This document shows positions 62,116 to 64,000 of a DNA stretch of 64,000 nt, in pieces (the first letter of the stretch is position 1; each line of letters starts with the position of its first letter). The stretch spans positions 1,054,001 to 1,118,000 of the forward strand of contig JAFDVP010000001.1 in the NCBI GenBank assembly GCA_018268895.1. The letters run 5' to 3'. The notes below the pieces were generated by a model. That model saw only the letters and a program-made list of their open reading frames with translations, had not been told where the DNA came from and made no database searches. A program made the translations under genes and the position numbers. The DNA comes from Acidobacteriota bacterium. Its GTDB lineage: Bacteria; Acidobacteriota; Terriglobia; Terriglobales; Acidobacteriaceae.

Positions 62116-63020
62116 TGAGTATGCCACTCGATAGGATGAACCCGCTGGAAGCTCCGCGCAAGCCCTCGCGTGGAAACACTGTGCGTCGTTCCATTGCAAA
62201 CTATATTGTGAGCGGGATGGCTGTTCTTGCAACGGTGATTGTTCTCGCGCCGCTTGCAGCGATCCTGTTTTATCTCATCTACAAGGGAGCTTCCTCGCTC
62301 AACGTTGCCTTCTTCACACGGATACCGGCGCCTGTCGGTGAAGAAGGCGGGGGCATGGCCAATGCTATCGTCGGCTCGGGAATTATTCTGGCGCTCGCCA
62401 GCCTGATGGGTATCCCGATTGGTATCGCTGCAGGGGTCTACCTCGCTGAATTTGGGCGAGGGAAGTTTCTAGGCAACGCAGTCCGCTTTACCGCCGATGT
62501 TCTTAACGGCGTTCCGTCTATCGTTATGGGCATTGCTGTTTATTCGCTGGTGGTAAAGCAACAGATGCACTATTCGGCGCTTGCCGGTGGAGTGGCCCTG
62601 GCCATCATGATGATCCCGACCGTCACGCGAACGACGGAAGAGATGCTGGCAACTGTGCCTCATGCCGTGCGCGAGGCAGCGCTTGGTCTCGGGGTTCCGA
62701 AATGGCGGACGGCTGTCTCTGTCAGCCTGCGAACGGCATCGCCGGGCATCATTACAGGCTGCATGCTGGCCTTTGCCCGTGTTGCAGGAGAGACTGCCCC
62801 ACTGCTTTTTACTGCGTTTGGCAACCAGTTCTGGAGCTTCAAATTGAACGAGCCGATTGCAGCGCTTCCGCTGCAGATATTCGTGTATGCCATCTCGCCA
62901 TACGATGAATGGCACCGGCTGGCATGGGCTGGCGCGCTCGTATTGATTGCACTCATTATGATCTCGGTTACACTCGTTCGCATCTTTGCCAACCGCGGCG
63001 TACTCAAGGGAGGAAGTTAG
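62115..63020 (+). CDS. pstA: Phosphate ABC transporter permease PstA
   Basis: This 301-residue permease starts at ATG 62115, overlapping the pstC stop as TGATG. It has six membrane helices, [13 protein letters not shown] near 105, the coupling-loop block [20 protein letters not shown] near 195, and [20 protein letters not shown]. It forms the membrane channel with PstC. A longer frame beginning at 62076 lies inside pstC and is rejected. Its TAG overlaps the pstB GTG by one base. Confidence 0.95.
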   Translation: MSMPLDRMNPLEAPRKPSRGNTVRRSIANYIVSGMAVLATVIVLAPLAAILFYLIYKGASSLNVAFFTRIPAPVGEEGGGMANAIVGSGIILALASLMGIPIGIAAGVYLAEFGRGKFLGNAVRFTADVLNGVPSIVMGIAVYSLVVKQQMHYSALAGGVALAIMMIPTVTRTTEEMLATVPHAVREAALGLGVPKWRTAVSVSLRTASPGIITGCMLAFARVAGETAPLLFTAFGNQFWSFKLNEPIAALPLQIFVYAISPYDEWHRLAWAGALVLIALIMISVTLVRIFANRGVLKGGS

Positions 63021-63778
63021 TGGGAGTTGGCATTCAGGTCGAAGATTTGAACGCGTGGTATGGAACCACGCACACATTGCAGGACATCAACCTGCACATT
63101 CCCGCCAATCATGCGACGGCGTTGATTGGCCCCTCAGGCTGCGGCAAATCGACTTTCGTCCGCTGCCTGAACCGCATGCATGAAACCAATCCGATCGCGC
63201 GTGCAACGGGAGTTGTGAGGATGGGCGACATCGACGTCTATCGCGATGCCTCGCCGGTGGAGATTCGCCGTCGCGTTGGCATGGTGTTTCAGCGTCCCAA
63301 TCCATTTCCTACCATGTCGATCTACGACAACGTCATAAGCGGGCTGAAGTTGAATGGCTTTCGTAACCGCCGCATTCTGGACGAGACGGTAGAGCGGTCC
63401 CTGAAGCAGGCAGCCTTGTGGGAGGAGGTCAAGGACGATCTGAAAAAGAAATCAGGAGCTTCGCTCTCCGGCGGTCAACAACAACGTATGTGTATTGCCC
63501 GCGCGCTGGCCGTCGATCCGGAAGTCTTATTGATGGATGAGCCCGCATCCGCGCTCGATCCAGTGTCTACGTCAAAGATCGAAGACCTGATCTTCCAGCT
63601 AAAGAGCCAATATACGATTGTGATTGTGACCCACAACATGCAGCAGGCTGCGCGTGTGGCCGAAAATACAGGGTTCTTTTTGAATGGGCGACTGGTGGAG
63701 TTCGATTCGACGCACAAGATATTTACAAATCCCCATGACAAGCGCACGGAGGATTACATTACCGGGAGATTTGGCTGA
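63020..63778 (+). CDS. pstB: Phosphate ABC transporter ATPase PstB
   Basis: This 252-residue ATPase starts at GTG 63020 (TAGTG with pstA), with GGGAGGAAG upstream. It has Walker [10 protein letters not shown] near 38, Q-loop, the signature [17 protein letters not shown], Walker [14 protein letters not shown] and the H-loop [12 protein letters not shown] frame running 37 codons further upstream lies inside pstA and is rejected. It drives phosphate import and contacts PhoU. The stop TGA overlaps the phoU ATG. Confidence 0.96.
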   Translation: MGVGIQVEDLNAWYGTTHTLQDINLHIPANHATALIGPSGCGKSTFVRCLNRMHETNPIARATGVVRMGDIDVYRDASPVEIRRRVGMVFQRPNPFPTMSIYDNVISGLKLNGFRNRRILDETVERSLKQAALWEEVKDDLKKKSGASLSGGQQQRMCIARALAVDPEVLLMDEPASALDPVSTSKIEDLIFQLKSQYTIVIVTHNMQQAARVAENTGFFLNGRLVEFDSTHKIFTNPHDKRTEDYITGRFG

Positions 63779-64000
63779 TGCGCGTCAAATTTCATCAGAG
63801 TCTCGACGAGTTGAAGGAACGGCTACTTGTAATGGCCGGAATGGCCGAGCAGGCGATCCAGCGCTCCGTCGAAGCCTACCGCACACGCGATCTCAGCATT
63901 TGCGAGCTTGTCTTTCACTCCGAACCGGCCATCAATCGTCTGGAACGTGAGATCGATCAGATGGCACTCGACCTGCTCGCCATGGAGCAACCGATGGCGA
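63778..64000 (+). CDS. phoU: Phosphate signalling protein PhoU (5' part)
   Basis: The first 74 codons are in the window and the gene runs off its end. The N-terminus [20 protein letters not shown], then EQAIQRSVEAYRTRDLSICE, is the PhoU helical bundle, with EREIDQMALDLLA as the metal-binding E-x3-D-type helix. PhoU links PstB to PhoR. The ATG overlaps the pstB stop as TGATG. Confidence 0.93.
   Translation, partial: MRVKFHQSLDELKERLLVMAGMAEQAIQRSVEAYRTRDLSICELVFHSEPAINRLEREIDQMALDLLAMEQPMA

Overview
The window looks like chromosomal DNA from an Acidobacteriota member of the Acidobacteriaceae type (Granulicella/Terriglobus/Edaphobacter-like). This is inferred from the gene families, the fairly GC-rich coding DNA, the short hairpin repeats of the 'ggggctgaagcccc' kind, a secreted TPR protein and a split ATP synthase locus. 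No rRNA gene, prophage, insertion sequence or CRISPR array is visible.

Layout. (1) 140-8466 is an accessory redox island. DyP-type peroxidase, an internally duplicated membrane-anchored protein and a GMC flavoenzyme run leftward. A small unknown protein, a catalase-like heme protein and a VAO-type FAD oxidase run rightward from a shared 84-bp divergent region. (2) 8501-8717 holds tRNA-Cys and tRNA-Gly. (3) 8804-17238 holds a secretin with a Fis-like regulator, CvpA, purC, an unknown membrane protein and smc. (4) 17748-22800 holds a secreted TPR protein, a YmdB-type phosphoesterase, an Rrf2 regulator, dispersed repeats and an oversized lysS. (5) 22954-24958 encodes AtpZ, AtpI and F0 subunits a and c, without the rest of the ATP synthase. 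(6) 25036-26382 is an NnrS-like membrane protein. (7) 26536-41132 is a complex I operon (nuoA,C,D,E,F,G,H,J,K,L,M,N) that lacks nuoB and nuoI and carries two unknown genes plus an unannotated 32-residue membrane microprotein. (8) 41199-46642 holds a prepilin peptidase, an OprB-like porin, a CsoR/RcnR/FrmR-family repressor with an operator-like palindrome, mntH, mntR and two matching MntR-type palindromes. (9) 46871-55425 holds a candidate structured RNA, thiG, ruvC, rsmA, glgA, an APC permease, a GT39-type enzyme and a YpfJ-type metallopeptidase. (10) 55435-64000 holds two signalling modules and the phosphate regulon phoB-phoR-pstSCAB-phoU, which runs off the end.

How parts work together: the nuo and atp blocks build the respiratory chain and the proton channel. 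The mnt block is a self-contained metal-homeostasis circuit. The pho/pst block senses and imports phosphate, with gene overlaps of one base (TGATG, TAGTG, TGATG) that point to coupled translation.

Most unusual points: a palindromic repeat has entered the coding sequence of lysS in frame, and a second copy supplies the N-terminus of a nuo-operon protein in the same frame; a microprotein is locked between nuoJ and nuoK; nuoB and nuoI are missing from an otherwise ordered operon; a strongly nested RNA-like fold lies upstream of thiG; and the redox island contains a fused duplicate-domain membrane protein of unknown function. All functions are read from sequence motifs; no database search was run.
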